64,000 bases of DNA from Berkiella_A sp964633725 (GTDB lineage Bacteria; Pseudomonadota; Gammaproteobacteria; Berkiellales; Berkiellaceae). The stretch spans positions 1-64,000 of the forward strand of contig CAZWHY010000015.1 in assembly GCA_964633725.1 (NCBI GenBank). Direction: 5' to 3'. This document shows, in pieces, positions 17,240-26,483 of the stretch. The notes below the pieces were generated by a model. That model was given only the letters and a program-made list of their open reading frames with translations, was not told the origin of the DNA and searched no databases. The stretch's first letter is position 1, and each line of letters starts with the position of its first letter. The position numbers and the translations under genes are program-made.

Positions 17240-17998
17240 ATGAATAATTTTAAAAAAATACTGATATCTTGTTTATTGATAATGCTTGCGCCCATTAAAG
17301 CATCTGCATTTATCGATGGTGATTTTTTTCTAAACCCTTATGTGGCAACAGAAGCCGCGTGGCGTACCTTATCCTGGGAAACGGGATACGGAGAAGATCA
17401 TTTTAAAGAAGAGTTTAGCAATATAAATTTAATTGCCGGTGCGCAGTTTCATAAACACTTTGCGGTAGAAGCAGGCGTACAAACAACTAATAGATTACAA
17501 AAGCAGATGCATTATCCTGGTGATGGTAATGTAGGAGGTGGGCCTGTGTTAGGTTTTTGGCCAGAGGATGGACTGAGGGATGCGGTAACACACTTTGCAG
17601 AAGCGCAAGTGAAAGGTTGGCATTTAAATTTATTAGGGCTATGGCCAGTACCAAGCTTAAATGATACAACGTTATACGCTTCTGTAGGCGTTGCCTGGAT
17701 GCGATTTAACGTTAGTACAGTACCCGTAATAGATGGTAATGCCGCAAACTTTGTTTCGCATTGGAGAAGCAGCCAAGATGCTATATTTCGTTTTGGACTT
17801 GGTGTTAAGCATATGATTACAGACAATTTTGCTGCACGGATTTTCTTTAACTGGGAAAATACTGGTAGCTTAAGTGGAACTGCCTTAGTGCCAGAATCTG
17901 CACCACCACAGGGCATATATACTGCTAAAATGAAAAGTAGTTCGCTGGTAGGGTTAGGGTTTTATTATCAGTTTTGCCCACATAGAAATGCTAGCTAA
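17240..17998 (+). CDS. Outer-membrane beta-barrel protein, second of a tandem pair
   Basis: 252 residues from the ATG at 17240 with AAAGGGA close upstream; the frame is open from 17204 but the signal peptide (NNFKKILISCLLIMLAPIKASA) starts here. The mature protein begins FIDGDFFLNPYV and ends in a barrel-like strand LVGLGFYYQF plus a short tail. It shares the WETGYGEDHF (compare FETGFGDKHF) and FFNWENTGSL (compare GWTWANTSKL) blocks with its neighbour. Likely surface exposed; role unknown. Confidence 0.75.
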   Translation: MNNFKKILISCLLIMLAPIKASAFIDGDFFLNPYVATEAAWRTLSWETGYGEDHFKEEFSNINLIAGAQFHKHFAVEAGVQTTNRLQKQMHYPGDGNVGGGPVLGFWPEDGLRDAVTHFAEAQVKGWHLNLLGLWPVPSLNDTTLYASVGVAWMRFNVSTVPVIDGNAANFVSHWRSSQDAIFRFGLGVKHMITDNFAARIFFNWENTGSLSGTALVPESAPPQGIYTAKMKSSSLVGLGFYYQFCPHRNAS

Positions 17999-18010
17999 AA
18001 AATATAAACA

Positions 18011-18043
18011 AAAGAGCCAGAAATTTATTTTGGCTCTTTTCTT
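18011..18043. terminator. Terminator between the outer-membrane gene and the convergent coiled-coil gene
   Basis: Perfect 9-bp stem AAAGAGCCA/TGGCTCTTT with an 11-base loop; the trailing TTTTCTT on the plus strand and the A-rich left flank suit termination of both convergent transcripts. Confidence 0.75.
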
Positions 18044-18062
18044 AGATTTCAATATTTTATTA

Positions 18063-21026
18063 TTATAAACCATTATTATATTGGGAGACTTTGGTTTTTG
18101 TTTCCGCTAGTTTGGTTTTTCGCTGATTGCCCTTAATATTTGGTTTGACGTATTGGGTAAATATTAATGTAGCATCTAATTTTCCTGATTTTGAATGACG
18201 CGCATAGTCTATTAATTCATCAATACTACCATGTCGATTATAAGCTTCGCTCAATGATTTGGGGCCATCGCTAACAACTTTTGCTTGTGCCAGTTGTTCT
18301 TTAAGAACCTCATTTTCCGCTTCCAACTCGTCTAGAGCACGCGCCCCTTCTTTTTTAACCGGCGCTTGTGCTTGCAGCTGTTGCAATGCTAAAAGTTCTC
18401 GCTCTAATTGTGCATTTTGCGCGGTGAAATCAGCTAGGTTTTGTTGCAGTTGTTCAAGTCCTTCTATTGTACCGCGCACTTTTTCATTGGCTATTTGGTT
18501 TTCAATGCCACCGATTTCTGCTTGGATATTTTGTTGTTGCCCGGCTATTTTATCTTCTGCTGATTGAGGTTTGCCATATGTTGCTTCGTATTGAAGTTGA
18601 GCCATTTTATCCAGAATTTCAGTTTGCATGCCATTTTCTGCTGCCTCAGTACTACCTAACATACCTATTTTGAGATCATCTCGGATTTCTTTTAGTAGTC
18701 TTTCCTGATCGTTTACTGATAGCTGTTCTTGTTCTGCCGCTTCTTTTGCTCTCATAATGGCATCGATTGTATTTTCGATATTGGTTGTTTCTTTGGCCAT
18801 TAAGCTGGTTATGCTTTTCGCTTGGTTAAGATTTATAATGGCATCTGTAAATAAACGTGATAGCTTTAGTGCAATATCAGGATTATAGACATCAGGGTTA
18901 TCCAGCAAGAACTGACATAATTTATGCTGATGGTGCTGTATAGGGATCTTTTGTATGATATCTTCAAGAGCCAGGGTGGATTTTTTATAATCAGGGTGAT
19001 CTTCATTACCATCAACCGCGTCTAAAAGTGCTTTACGAACGATGTCTAATTTTTCTTTTTCAATATCAATTTCGCTATATAGCGCATCCAGCTCTGAAGG
19101 ATGTGATGCGGCATTGAGCTTGGCTAGTACGTGACCATCAGAACTATCTAACGCAATAACAGCATCTGAATAAACTCTATCATCTTTCTTTCCATCTTCG
19201 TGTTTTAGCGTTAATTCTAACGCAAAAAAATCATTACCGTTAGAAACCGTATCTGGGCTAAACAAGAATCCATCTGCTTTATTTTGAGAAAAGTCCCTTA
19301 AAAAAGTTTCACTTCTATATCGATACCCTAAGGCAACCAATAATACATCACTCATGGTAACGGACGAACGCCCCAGTTTTGTGCGCAATATTTGATACAA
19401 GTCTGAGACGTCGTCAGGTTGTTTTGGATTAAATTTCATAGAAACAGCTGATCCGCAAAATGCTGCAAGGCGTTCAAGCTGAACAGGAGATAGTGCCTCT
19501 AGGCAAACAGAAGGGGTGCTACTGCTGTTTCCTTGTCGCCATTCCGCTAATTCACTTTCTTTTATAATCTCTATTTTTAACGTTGATAATACGGATTCTA
19601 TAACGGAATCAGGCACAACGAGACGAGGCCTTTGTTTTAGGCCCGCTTGCATCATTAATCCCACAAAAGAATTTTGTTCTTTTTTACTGGCTTGGGGAGC
19701 ATCTTTATCTTCCAACTTAATTTGGATTGCCAGTTTGCCAGTTTTGGCTATACCGTGTTTCGCTTTGTCGCTGGCAGGCTGGTTAAATCGGTTTAACAAT
19801 AGTTCGTGTCGTGCCGATGTGGTTTTTAATTCTTCAAGTTGCTGAAGCATATAATGTTGGCTTTTTAGCTCAAGTTTTTCTAACTTGTTAATTCTTTTTT
19901 CATGTATCAATGCTTCATCTGTTTCAAGGTTCCTCGTTTCTTGTTGGTTCAGTTCGTCCATCTGGTGGACAAGTTCTATTAGCTGGGCATCTACCAATTC
20001 TAAATTTATTTGGTTAGCGGCAATAAGATTTTTATCTTCGGGGGCGGTGTTGAGGAGTTTAAGATTTAGATTGTCCAGTGATGTTTCAAGCGCATCTATT
20101 TTTTGAAGTAGCGTTTCTCTTTGGATTGCTTGTTGTTGTGATGATTGTTCCATGTGCGCTTGGACTGTGCGAATCCTTCTTTTTGCGTCTCTGAAGTTAG
20201 AGTCATTTTGTGTGCGTTTTTCTAATATGGTCTTAAGTTGTTTGTAAGTGTCGTGTGACTCTATTACATCTCTTTCATTGGTAATCTCACCGCTGTCCAA
20301 TCCGTCTTCTAATGCTGTATGTGCTGTAATAAACTGTTGTTTTAATTCATCAATTTCTTTTAGTAAAGGTTGAATGGTGTCATCTTTTTCTAATTCTTTT
20401 TGTATGGCGAGTGAGGCGTTTTCTTCTGTTAGTTTATTAACCAATATATTAAGCTGTGTTAATCCTTCTGCAGAATTTTTGTGTTGTCGAACTTTCTTCT
20501 CTATCTGCTCTAGTTGCGTCTGATTTGCAAGTTTGTTTATTAATGCGGGCAGTTGTATGCCGATTTGTTCTAATAACACGTTATCATCTTGTAAAAACTT
20601 TTGCGTTAATAATGCCATGGAGAGTGCGTGGGGTAAGTGTGGGTTCTGAGTAATGTTTTCTATGGTTATTATTTTTTCTTTTAGTAGCGTTAACAGATTT
20701 TTATTTAAATTTTCCTGTACGACGCCTAAAAGACCCTTAGGTGCTCCGGGGATGTTGTCTTTATATTCTTGAGCTTGCATTTTAGAGGCTAGGAAAATGA
20801 GTTTTTCAACAGATTCTAATGTTAGTGTCACTCCCATTGCAGGTGGAGCCATTATGGGGGGTGGTGGTGCACCGGCATGAATAGGCTGGCTTATAAGCAT
20901 TGGTGGGGGGGGCACAGAAGGGCCACCAGCTACTTGCATGATCTCTTTGCATTTATCAGGCGTCATTTCGTGTGTATCTACCGATGCTATTAGTTCTTCA
21001 ATCTGCTCTGCTGTGATATTAGGCAT
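18063..21026 (-). CDS. Very large proline-rich coiled-coil protein, candidate effector
   Basis: 987 residues from the ATG at 21026, chosen because GGAG lies 6 bases upstream (inside an alternative ATG at 21038). A short N-terminal helical part is followed by a proline-rich stretch (residues ~36-63) with two PPPP runs, similar to ligands of profilin, EVH1 or SH3 domains. Long heptad-rich regions at ~80-440 and ~650-930 (for example ELEAENEVLKEQLAQ) predict extended coiled coils, around a more globular middle (~450-640). No signal peptide or membrane segment. I recognise no family. Size, composition and placement on the opposite strand inside a split haem operon suggest an acquired gene, possibly a secreted effector. 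Confidence 0.7.
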   Translation of the reverse strand: MPNITAEQIEELIASVDTHEMTPDKCKEIMQVAGGPSVPPPPMLISQPIHAGAPPPPIMAPPAMGVTLTLESVEKLIFLASKMQAQEYKDNIPGAPKGLLGVVQENLNKNLLTLLKEKIITIENITQNPHLPHALSMALLTQKFLQDDNVLLEQIGIQLPALINKLANQTQLEQIEKKVRQHKNSAEGLTQLNILVNKLTEENASLAIQKELEKDDTIQPLLKEIDELKQQFITAHTALEDGLDSGEITNERDVIESHDTYKQLKTILEKRTQNDSNFRDAKRRIRTVQAHMEQSSQQQAIQRETLLQKIDALETSLDNLNLKLLNTAPEDKNLIAANQINLELVDAQLIELVHQMDELNQQETRNLETDEALIHEKRINKLEKLELKSQHYMLQQLEELKTTSARHELLLNRFNQPASDKAKHGIAKTGKLAIQIKLEDKDAPQASKKEQNSFVGLMMQAGLKQRPRLVVPDSVIESVLSTLKIEIIKESELAEWRQGNSSSTPSVCLEALSPVQLERLAAFCGSAVSMKFNPKQPDDVSDLYQILRTKLGRSSVTMSDVLLVALGYRYRSETFLRDFSQNKADGFLFSPDTVSNGNDFFALELTLKHEDGKKDDRVYSDAVIALDSSDGHVLAKLNAASHPSELDALYSEIDIEKEKLDIVRKALLDAVDGNEDHPDYKKSTLALEDIIQKIPIQHHQHKLCQFLLDNPDVYNPDIALKLSRLFTDAIINLNQAKSITSLMAKETTNIENTIDAIMRAKEAAEQEQLSVNDQERLLKEIRDDLKIGMLGSTEAAENGMQTEILDKMAQLQYEATYGKPQSAEDKIAGQQQNIQAEIGGIENQIANEKVRGTIEGLEQLQQNLADFTAQNAQLERELLALQQLQAQAPVKKEGARALDELEAENEVLKEQLAQAKVVSDGPKSLSEAYNRHGSIDELIDYARHSKSGKLDATLIFTQYVKPNIKGNQRKTKLAETKTKVSQYNNGL

Positions 21027-21295
21027 TTTCAGCTCCATGTATTTGATTGCGGCGATGCAGTTTGAGTGCCCGCAGGGAATTTAGTTTGGTGGGTAGCATA
21101 TCAGTTAGACGTCCAAATTACAAGTAAAGTTCAAACTACCCAACCTATTGATTTTTATGAAATTATTTTCAATTCCTATAGGACACTCACCTTAATGAAT
21201 TAAAATTCAGGCTAAGATACAAGCCAATAAGCTCAAATTTTGGTATAAGACAGTAAGGAAAAGTTTGCAGAAATTGAGTTAATTGGAAAACAAAC

Positions 21296-22645
21296 ATGGC
21301 AGATGACAAAAAAAAACGCGGGAGTCGTGAGAAATCAGGCAAAAAAGATCAATCAGACAATAAGCCTGCCAGAAGAGTCGTAACCCATCATGGCAAGAAA
21401 AGAGATTCTGGTCTGCCAGATGAGATTAAACCCGCCAAACAGGGAGGGATTTTAGAAGATCCCATTGATTTGGGGGTGAATCCAGCCAAATATTTAAAAA
21501 CACCTATCGAACAAGCAAAAGCGTCTAAGCCAGAAGAACCTAAGCCAGAGAAAGAGGCGGATTTCATGAGAGAGAGTATATCACCACCTGCGCCTGTCAT
21601 ACCTACGCAGCCTGTAATGAGCCAACAACCGGTTCCTAATAGTAGCGGCCACTGGTTTGTGAGTTTCGCATTTTTATTGAGTTTAGCAACATTGGGTATT
21701 GTTGCTGTTGTCAGTTTTGTTTTATATCAGACTAAGCAAGAAGTTCAGTTGCTCAAAACAGATATGGTCGCAGATAAAAATACAATAGACGATTTAGTCG
21801 ATAAAGCAGAATTAGCATTAGCGGATGTAAAAACACTACAAGAAAAAAATGATATCAGCCAATCAGATTTAGCGCTGTTGAAAGAGGAAGTCGAAAATGC
21901 GCAGGTAAAGTTATTTGCGCTAACGGGCAAAAAAGATTGGGTTCTCAATGAAGTAAAATCTTTGGTACAAAATGCATCCCAACAAATTTTAATTAACAAA
22001 GATGTGCTGACTGCGTTGAGTCAATTGCAGTTAGCCGACCAAAAATTAAGAGACTTGGGACATCCGGATTTAAATTTATTAAGGGATGCCTTATCACAAG
22101 ACATTGTTAAATTAAAGTCTGTGACCCAGTTAGATAAAGACGGATTATGGGCACAGCTCAATGCCATTGTGAGCCAATTGCCGAGCTTGCAGTTTAAGAC
22201 TTTAATAGAAGAAAATTCAAGTGATGAGGCAGCATCTGAGCCAGAAACAGAGGCTGATACCGATAAACCCAAATGGCAGAAAGCGTTAGATAAAAGCTGG
22301 GGTGAAATCAAAAATCTGATCCGCGTAAGCCGTTATGATCAAGATCAAATTCAACCCGTATTAGCTCAGCATGAGAAAATCCAACTATTACGTGCCATGC
22401 AGTATATGGTTGAGCAAGCAAAATGGGCTGTTTTAAAGCAAGATAATTTAGTTTATCAAGAAGCATTGAATACACTAAGTCAAAATATGCAATTATTTTT
22501 TGAAAAAGAAAGTGTACAAGAAAATCTACTAGCAGAAATTGAAAAAGTATCCGAAATAAATATTGTCACAGCTCAGATTAATATTTCCCAGTCTTTACAG
22601 GCTGTGGGAGAGGCTTTGTCTTTGAGTATGGAGCATAACGGATGA
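21296..22645 (+). CDS. hemX: HemX family inner-membrane protein
   Basis: 449 residues. A charged, disordered, Lys/Pro-rich N-terminus (residues 1-115) precedes one transmembrane helix (WFVSFAFLLSLATLGIVAVV) and a long periplasmic coiled-coil/helical region, with the family-like block RVSRYDQDQIQPVLAQHE. Such proteins are often annotated uroporphyrin-III C-methyltransferase, but they lack the SAM methyltransferase fold. It overlaps hemY by ATGA. Confidence 0.85.
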   Translation: MADDKKKRGSREKSGKKDQSDNKPARRVVTHHGKKRDSGLPDEIKPAKQGGILEDPIDLGVNPAKYLKTPIEQAKASKPEEPKPEKEADFMRESISPPAPVIPTQPVMSQQPVPNSSGHWFVSFAFLLSLATLGIVAVVSFVLYQTKQEVQLLKTDMVADKNTIDDLVDKAELALADVKTLQEKNDISQSDLALLKEEVENAQVKLFALTGKKDWVLNEVKSLVQNASQQILINKDVLTALSQLQLADQKLRDLGHPDLNLLRDALSQDIVKLKSVTQLDKDGLWAQLNAIVSQLPSLQFKTLIEENSSDEAASEPETEADTDKPKWQKALDKSWGEIKNLIRVSRYDQDQIQPVLAQHEKIQLLRAMQYMVEQAKWAVLKQDNLVYQEALNTLSQNMQLFFEKESVQENLLAEIEKVSEINIVTAQINISQSLQAVGEALSLSMEHNG

Positions 22646-23877
22646 AAAAGCTTATTTGGATAGCTTTAATATTGGCAGCAGCAGCCTGGTTTGGTACTCA
22701 ATTAGAATCAGACCCTGGGATTGTGATTATTCGAGCTGCGGGCTGGCGGGTAGATGTACCTTTATGGTTAGCAGGTTTCTCTTTGTTGTTTGTACTGCTG
22801 GGCTTTCACTATGTGCTGAAACTATATGATTGGATTTTTCACTCAAGCTATTTTGTCGGAGACTATGCGCATAAGCGTAGAATGCGTCGAGCTCGCAGAT
22901 TGACCCATCAAGGTTTTATTGAATTGGCAGAAGGTGATTGGCACAAAGCAGAGAAGCATTTTTTGCAGGGTGCTCAACATAGTGAGGTGCCGCTCTTAAA
23001 TTATTTGTCTGCGGCTGAGGCAGCACAGGAGCAAGGGGATGCAAAACGCAGAGATAAATATCTAAAAATTGCGCATGAAACAACGGAAGGGACAGATATT
23101 GCTATTGGCTTGACGCAAGCAAAACTGCAGTATCAACAAGGTCAATATGAGCAATCTTTGGCGACGGTAAAGCATTTGTTGAGTTTGGCTCCTAATCATC
23201 CTCATATTTTAAAGCTCTTGAAAAATATTTATCTACAATTAAAAGATTGGGTACAATTACTGTCATTACTGCCGACTTTACGCAAGCATAAAGTCATTAC
23301 CGCAGAAGAAGAAAATATGTTGGAGAAACAAATGTTTGTTCATTTGTTGCAAGAATATAAGGCGGATAGTGGCAAAGATATTATTGATATTTGGCAAAAG
23401 ATTCCAAAGCGTTTGCAATTAGATCCCCGGATAGTTTACCCTTATGCTCAGTTTCTAAATGAAACGGGCAAAATACTAGAATTTGAGTCTTTATTAAGGC
23501 AAACATTAAAGCGCAATTGGAGCGAAGAGCTTATTCGACTATATGGAATGGCTCAGTACCCGGAAAAACAGATCCCGTTAGAGCAGGCAGAGTCTTGGTT
23601 GCGAGCGCATCAAGATAGCCCAAATCTATTACTGACCTTAGGTCGGTTATGTGTACAATCACAGTTATGGGGTAAAGCGCAGCGCTATTTAGAGGCCAGC
23701 TTAAAATTTTCCCCTACACCAGAAGTCTATGCGGCTTTGGGTATTTTGCTGGAAAAAGTCGATGAGAAGGAATTATCGTTACAATATTTTCGTAAAGGGC
23801 TAATAGAAATGGCACCTAGCACAACCGCGCTAGAGGCCAATCAGGATGTGTTAGTGCTGACAGAAGAACAAAAGTAG
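22642..23877 (+). CDS. hemY: HemY family TPR membrane protein
   Basis: 411 residues. Two N-terminal membrane helices (KKLIWIALILAAAAWFG and PLWLAGFSLLFVLLGFHYV) are followed by TPR-like helical repeats (residues ~95-400; for example LSLAPNHPHILKLLKNIYL and AALGILLEKVDEKELSLQYF). This is the proteobacterial HemY of hem operons, a scaffold around haem synthesis, not the protoporphyrinogen oxidase of the same name. It is translationally coupled to hemX. Confidence 0.9.
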   Translation: MKKLIWIALILAAAAWFGTQLESDPGIVIIRAAGWRVDVPLWLAGFSLLFVLLGFHYVLKLYDWIFHSSYFVGDYAHKRRMRRARRLTHQGFIELAEGDWHKAEKHFLQGAQHSEVPLLNYLSAAEAAQEQGDAKRRDKYLKIAHETTEGTDIAIGLTQAKLQYQQGQYEQSLATVKHLLSLAPNHPHILKLLKNIYLQLKDWVQLLSLLPTLRKHKVITAEEENMLEKQMFVHLLQEYKADSGKDIIDIWQKIPKRLQLDPRIVYPYAQFLNETGKILEFESLLRQTLKRNWSEELIRLYGMAQYPEKQIPLEQAESWLRAHQDSPNLLLTLGRLCVQSQLWGKAQRYLEASLKFSPTPEVYAALGILLEKVDEKELSLQYFRKGLIEMAPSTTALEANQDVLVLTEEQK

Positions 23878-23886
23878 GTATATATC

Positions 23887-24636
23887 ATGAGTCGTTGGGT
23901 TGAAGGTCAAGTGGTTAAGTTTCATCAGTGGACAGATGATTTATATTCTCTTTTTATAAAGGCACCTACTGATCCCTTTATTGCAGGGCAATTTACCCAG
24001 ATTGGTTTGGGTGATGAAGTCAAGCCATTATTTAGGCCATATTCTTTTGTGAACACACCAGAAGATGAGTGTTTGGAATTTTATTTTAATCATGTCAAAG
24101 ATGGCAAGCTGACACCACAATTGGTAGATTTAAAAATTGGGGATGCCATTTGGGTAGCCAAAAAGCCAACGGGGCGATTTACAATTGAGAATTTAGAATC
24201 GGCTAAAACTTTAATTTGTTTTGCGACGGGAACTGGGTTTGGCGTATTTTTATCTTTATTAAAATCTACTAAGCCTTGGGGTATGTTTGAGCGTATTGTT
24301 TTGGTTCACAGTGTCCCCCAAGCACAGTATTTAACCCACCAAAAGGTGATACAGTCTATTCAAGCTGCTCACCCCGGCCAGTTTACGTTTATTCCGGTTG
24401 TGACCCGAGAGGCTCACCCTGAGGGCTATAATCAACGGGTTACAGAGCTGGTATCGCAAAAAATCTTAGAAAAAGATCTAGGGTTATCTATTAATAAAGA
24501 CGATGCTCAAGTGATGCTTTGTGGAAATGCCAGTATGATCAATGAGATGCGAGCTATTTTGGCACAAAGAGAGATGACCATGCGTTTGCCCAAACGTGGT
24601 GGGCAAGTCACGATAGAGAGTTATTTCAAGCCTTAA
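23887..24636 (+). CDS. fpr: Ferredoxin-NADP reductase
   Basis: 249 residues, bacterial FNR length. FAD-binding motif RPYSFVN, nucleotide-binding ATGTGFGVF, and CGNASMINEM in the NADP domain. It transfers electrons between NADPH and ferredoxin or flavodoxin, a plausible partner of FdxA. It follows hemY by 9 bases and may be co-transcribed with it. Confidence 0.92.
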   Translation: MSRWVEGQVVKFHQWTDDLYSLFIKAPTDPFIAGQFTQIGLGDEVKPLFRPYSFVNTPEDECLEFYFNHVKDGKLTPQLVDLKIGDAIWVAKKPTGRFTIENLESAKTLICFATGTGFGVFLSLLKSTKPWGMFERIVLVHSVPQAQYLTHQKVIQSIQAAHPGQFTFIPVVTREAHPEGYNQRVTELVSQKILEKDLGLSINKDDAQVMLCGNASMINEMRAILAQREMTMRLPKRGGQVTIESYFKP

Positions 24637-24722
24637 AAACCCGACAAAAGGTAATTGTTTTGGTCGCGAAACAAAAGTACAATCACTAACTATGTGTTTT
24701 TTCTGTTTTTTAGGTTTTTCAG

Positions 24723-25676
24723 ATGTTTGAGCAACTAAAGCAATTATTTTGGTCATATTTTGGGGCACCCAGAGAGCCTGAATCTGTTCAGAATAGCTCG
24801 GTTCATGAGGCAATCGTAATCTCTGATAATGAAGACGACGTGCTTGTGGTTCCCCCCGCCTCCCCTTGTTACGACAATCCTGAATTACAAAGGCTCAGTA
24901 GGCTTTATGGTGTAAAGTTGATTGAGCAGATGCATCGATTGTTACAACCTCTGTTCCCAGAAGAATCTCTAGGAGGCAACAGTTGGCTGAATGATGACTG
25001 TATTGGTAATTTTCTTGGGGCGCTCGTCAACGAGTATACGCAAAAAAACCTTAACGTAGAATTCATTAATTCTTTATACAGTGTGCCTGATACTAGAAAT
25101 TTTATTATAGATAAATTTGAACAAGAAGAATGGCCAAAACAAAGATCTAGGCTAGCGCAAACTGATTTGATTTTTTGCCCAGTGAACCTAAGCGGCGATC
25201 ATTGGGGGTTATGGGTATTAGATAAACGAAATGAGCATAATCATAAAGTATATTGTTTAGATGGTTTTAATTCTAATCCTTTTGTAAGCTCACCCGAAGG
25301 ATATGCTCAGTCTCAGAGTATGTATTTTGATCGTTATATCAAGCCATTATCAGAATTATTGGGTTTTGATATCAGTAAAAAATATTTTCAATTTATACCC
25401 GGACAGAAAAATACCATGGATTGTGGCGTCGTTGTTTGTTATTGGGCAAAACAGATTTGTAATAATAAATTATCACAAAATTCTCCTATTGATTTAGATT
25501 TCGACCCAAAAGCTTATACAGATTATCGCATGGATATCGTCAAAAATATTTTGGCAGATTGTTCAGGAGAATCTGAAAAAGTTCTTAAAAAAAGAACCGT
25601 GGCAGATAGAGACTCTAGGATTGGGATGCTAGAGGTAACGCCTACGCCTCCTCGTAAAAAACATAAAAAGATGTAA
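24723..25676 (+). CDS. Ulp1/SENP-like cysteine protease (family C48), candidate effector
   Basis: 317 residues. The catalytic layout of SUMO proteases is complete: substrate-groove WLNDDCI at 88-94 (WLND in yeast Ulp1), His160 in GDHWGLWVLD, Asp180 in YCLDGF, oxyanion Gln228 and nucleophile Cys234 in QKNTMDCGVVVCYW. Ahead of the domain, residues 30-43 (AIVISDNEDDVLVV) look like SUMO-interaction motifs, and the C-terminus PPRKKHKKM resembles a basic nuclear-localisation signal. Bacteria have no SUMO, so host ubiquitin-like conjugates are the likely substrate. CE-clan proteins can also be deubiquitinases or acetyltransferases. It is flanked by housekeeping genes and preceded by no recognisable secretion operon. 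Confidence 0.85.
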   Translation: MFEQLKQLFWSYFGAPREPESVQNSSVHEAIVISDNEDDVLVVPPASPCYDNPELQRLSRLYGVKLIEQMHRLLQPLFPEESLGGNSWLNDDCIGNFLGALVNEYTQKNLNVEFINSLYSVPDTRNFIIDKFEQEEWPKQRSRLAQTDLIFCPVNLSGDHWGLWVLDKRNEHNHKVYCLDGFNSNPFVSSPEGYAQSQSMYFDRYIKPLSELLGFDISKKYFQFIPGQKNTMDCGVVVCYWAKQICNNKLSQNSPIDLDFDPKAYTDYRMDIVKNILADCSGESEKVLKKRTVADRDSRIGMLEVTPTPPRKKHKKM

Positions 25677-25738
25677 CACAGAATCACCTAAGAAGCGCAC
25701 GCAGCCAAAGAGGCAATGTAAGCGTTAAAATAGGATGC

Positions 25739-26476
25739 TTAGGGTAGCATGTCCGAAATAAAGTACTTAGATTTGAAGCCAGCAGCTAGAAAAGCCTTTT
25801 GGCTGTTGACCACCATATCATAAGGGCCACTGGCAAATACATGAGTGGGTTTTTCATCAAAATTTTTCAATATTTTAAGAGCTTGTTCGTATACCCATCC
25901 TGTCGCACCTTGCCACTGTGGATAAGCATGAACATTGGATAATATAAGCTGATAAGAGAACTTGGGGTGGGTGGCTTGTATTTGTTTGAGCCAATCTTTG
26001 AGATATAAATCTTCTGTTTTTTTGACGCCCCAGAATAAATGAATTTTATTTAGCAGGGGAGATGCTTTATTCTCTAAATCTTCTAGGATTGCTTTAAAGG
26101 GCGCAATGCCTGTTCCGCCAGCTAATAATATCAATTTATTTGTATCAGTCGAGATATTATCTATGGTCATAAGTCCATGTGGGCCTTCTAATTTTAGGGA
26201 TTTTGTCTGGTTTAATAATTGCAGAAAATCTTGGGATTGAGGCTGACTTTGATTGTGGCGCAAATGAAAGACGAGGTCATTATTTTTATGTGGCGTGGGC
26301 GCATTCGCGATAGATAATGGGAATGCTATATTATTTATTTTTGATATAACATATTGTCCTGCTTGGTAACTGATATATTGTTCAAGATCTTGGGGGTGAA
26401 GTATTATTTCAATAATATCTGAATTGATCGCTTGAGTACTTGTTAATATATAGGTGTATTGTTGCAAGCTTGTCAT
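25739..26476 (-). CDS. fre: NAD(P)H-flavin reductase (Fre/LuxG type)
   Basis: 245 residues. FNR-like fold with flavin-binding FPLSIANAP, nucleotide-binding LLAGGTGIAPFKAI and C-terminal FASGPYDMV. It makes reduced flavin in the cytoplasm. It lies 7 bases after ubiD on the same strand, as in E. coli ubiD-fre; reduced FMN is needed for the prenyl-FMN cofactor of UbiD, which explains the pairing. Confidence 0.9.
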   Translation of the reverse strand: MTSLQQYTYILTSTQAINSDIIEIILHPQDLEQYISYQAGQYVISKINNIAFPLSIANAPTPHKNNDLVFHLRHNQSQPQSQDFLQLLNQTKSLKLEGPHGLMTIDNISTDTNKLILLAGGTGIAPFKAILEDLENKASPLLNKIHLFWGVKKTEDLYLKDWLKQIQATHPKFSYQLILSNVHAYPQWQGATGWVYEQALKILKNFDEKPTHVFASGPYDMVVNSQKAFLAAGFKSKYFISDMLP

Positions 26477-26483
26477 TTTGTCA

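Noticed and set aside
21296..22645. Uroporphyrin-III C-methyltransferase enzyme activity for HemX
   Set aside because: The protein is a disordered tail, one membrane helix and a coiled-coil domain, with no SAM-binding methyltransferase motifs; the common database name is misleading.
22642..23877. Protoporphyrinogen oxidase for HemY
   Set aside because: No FAD-binding motif; two membrane helices plus TPR-like repeats identify the unrelated proteobacterial HemY.
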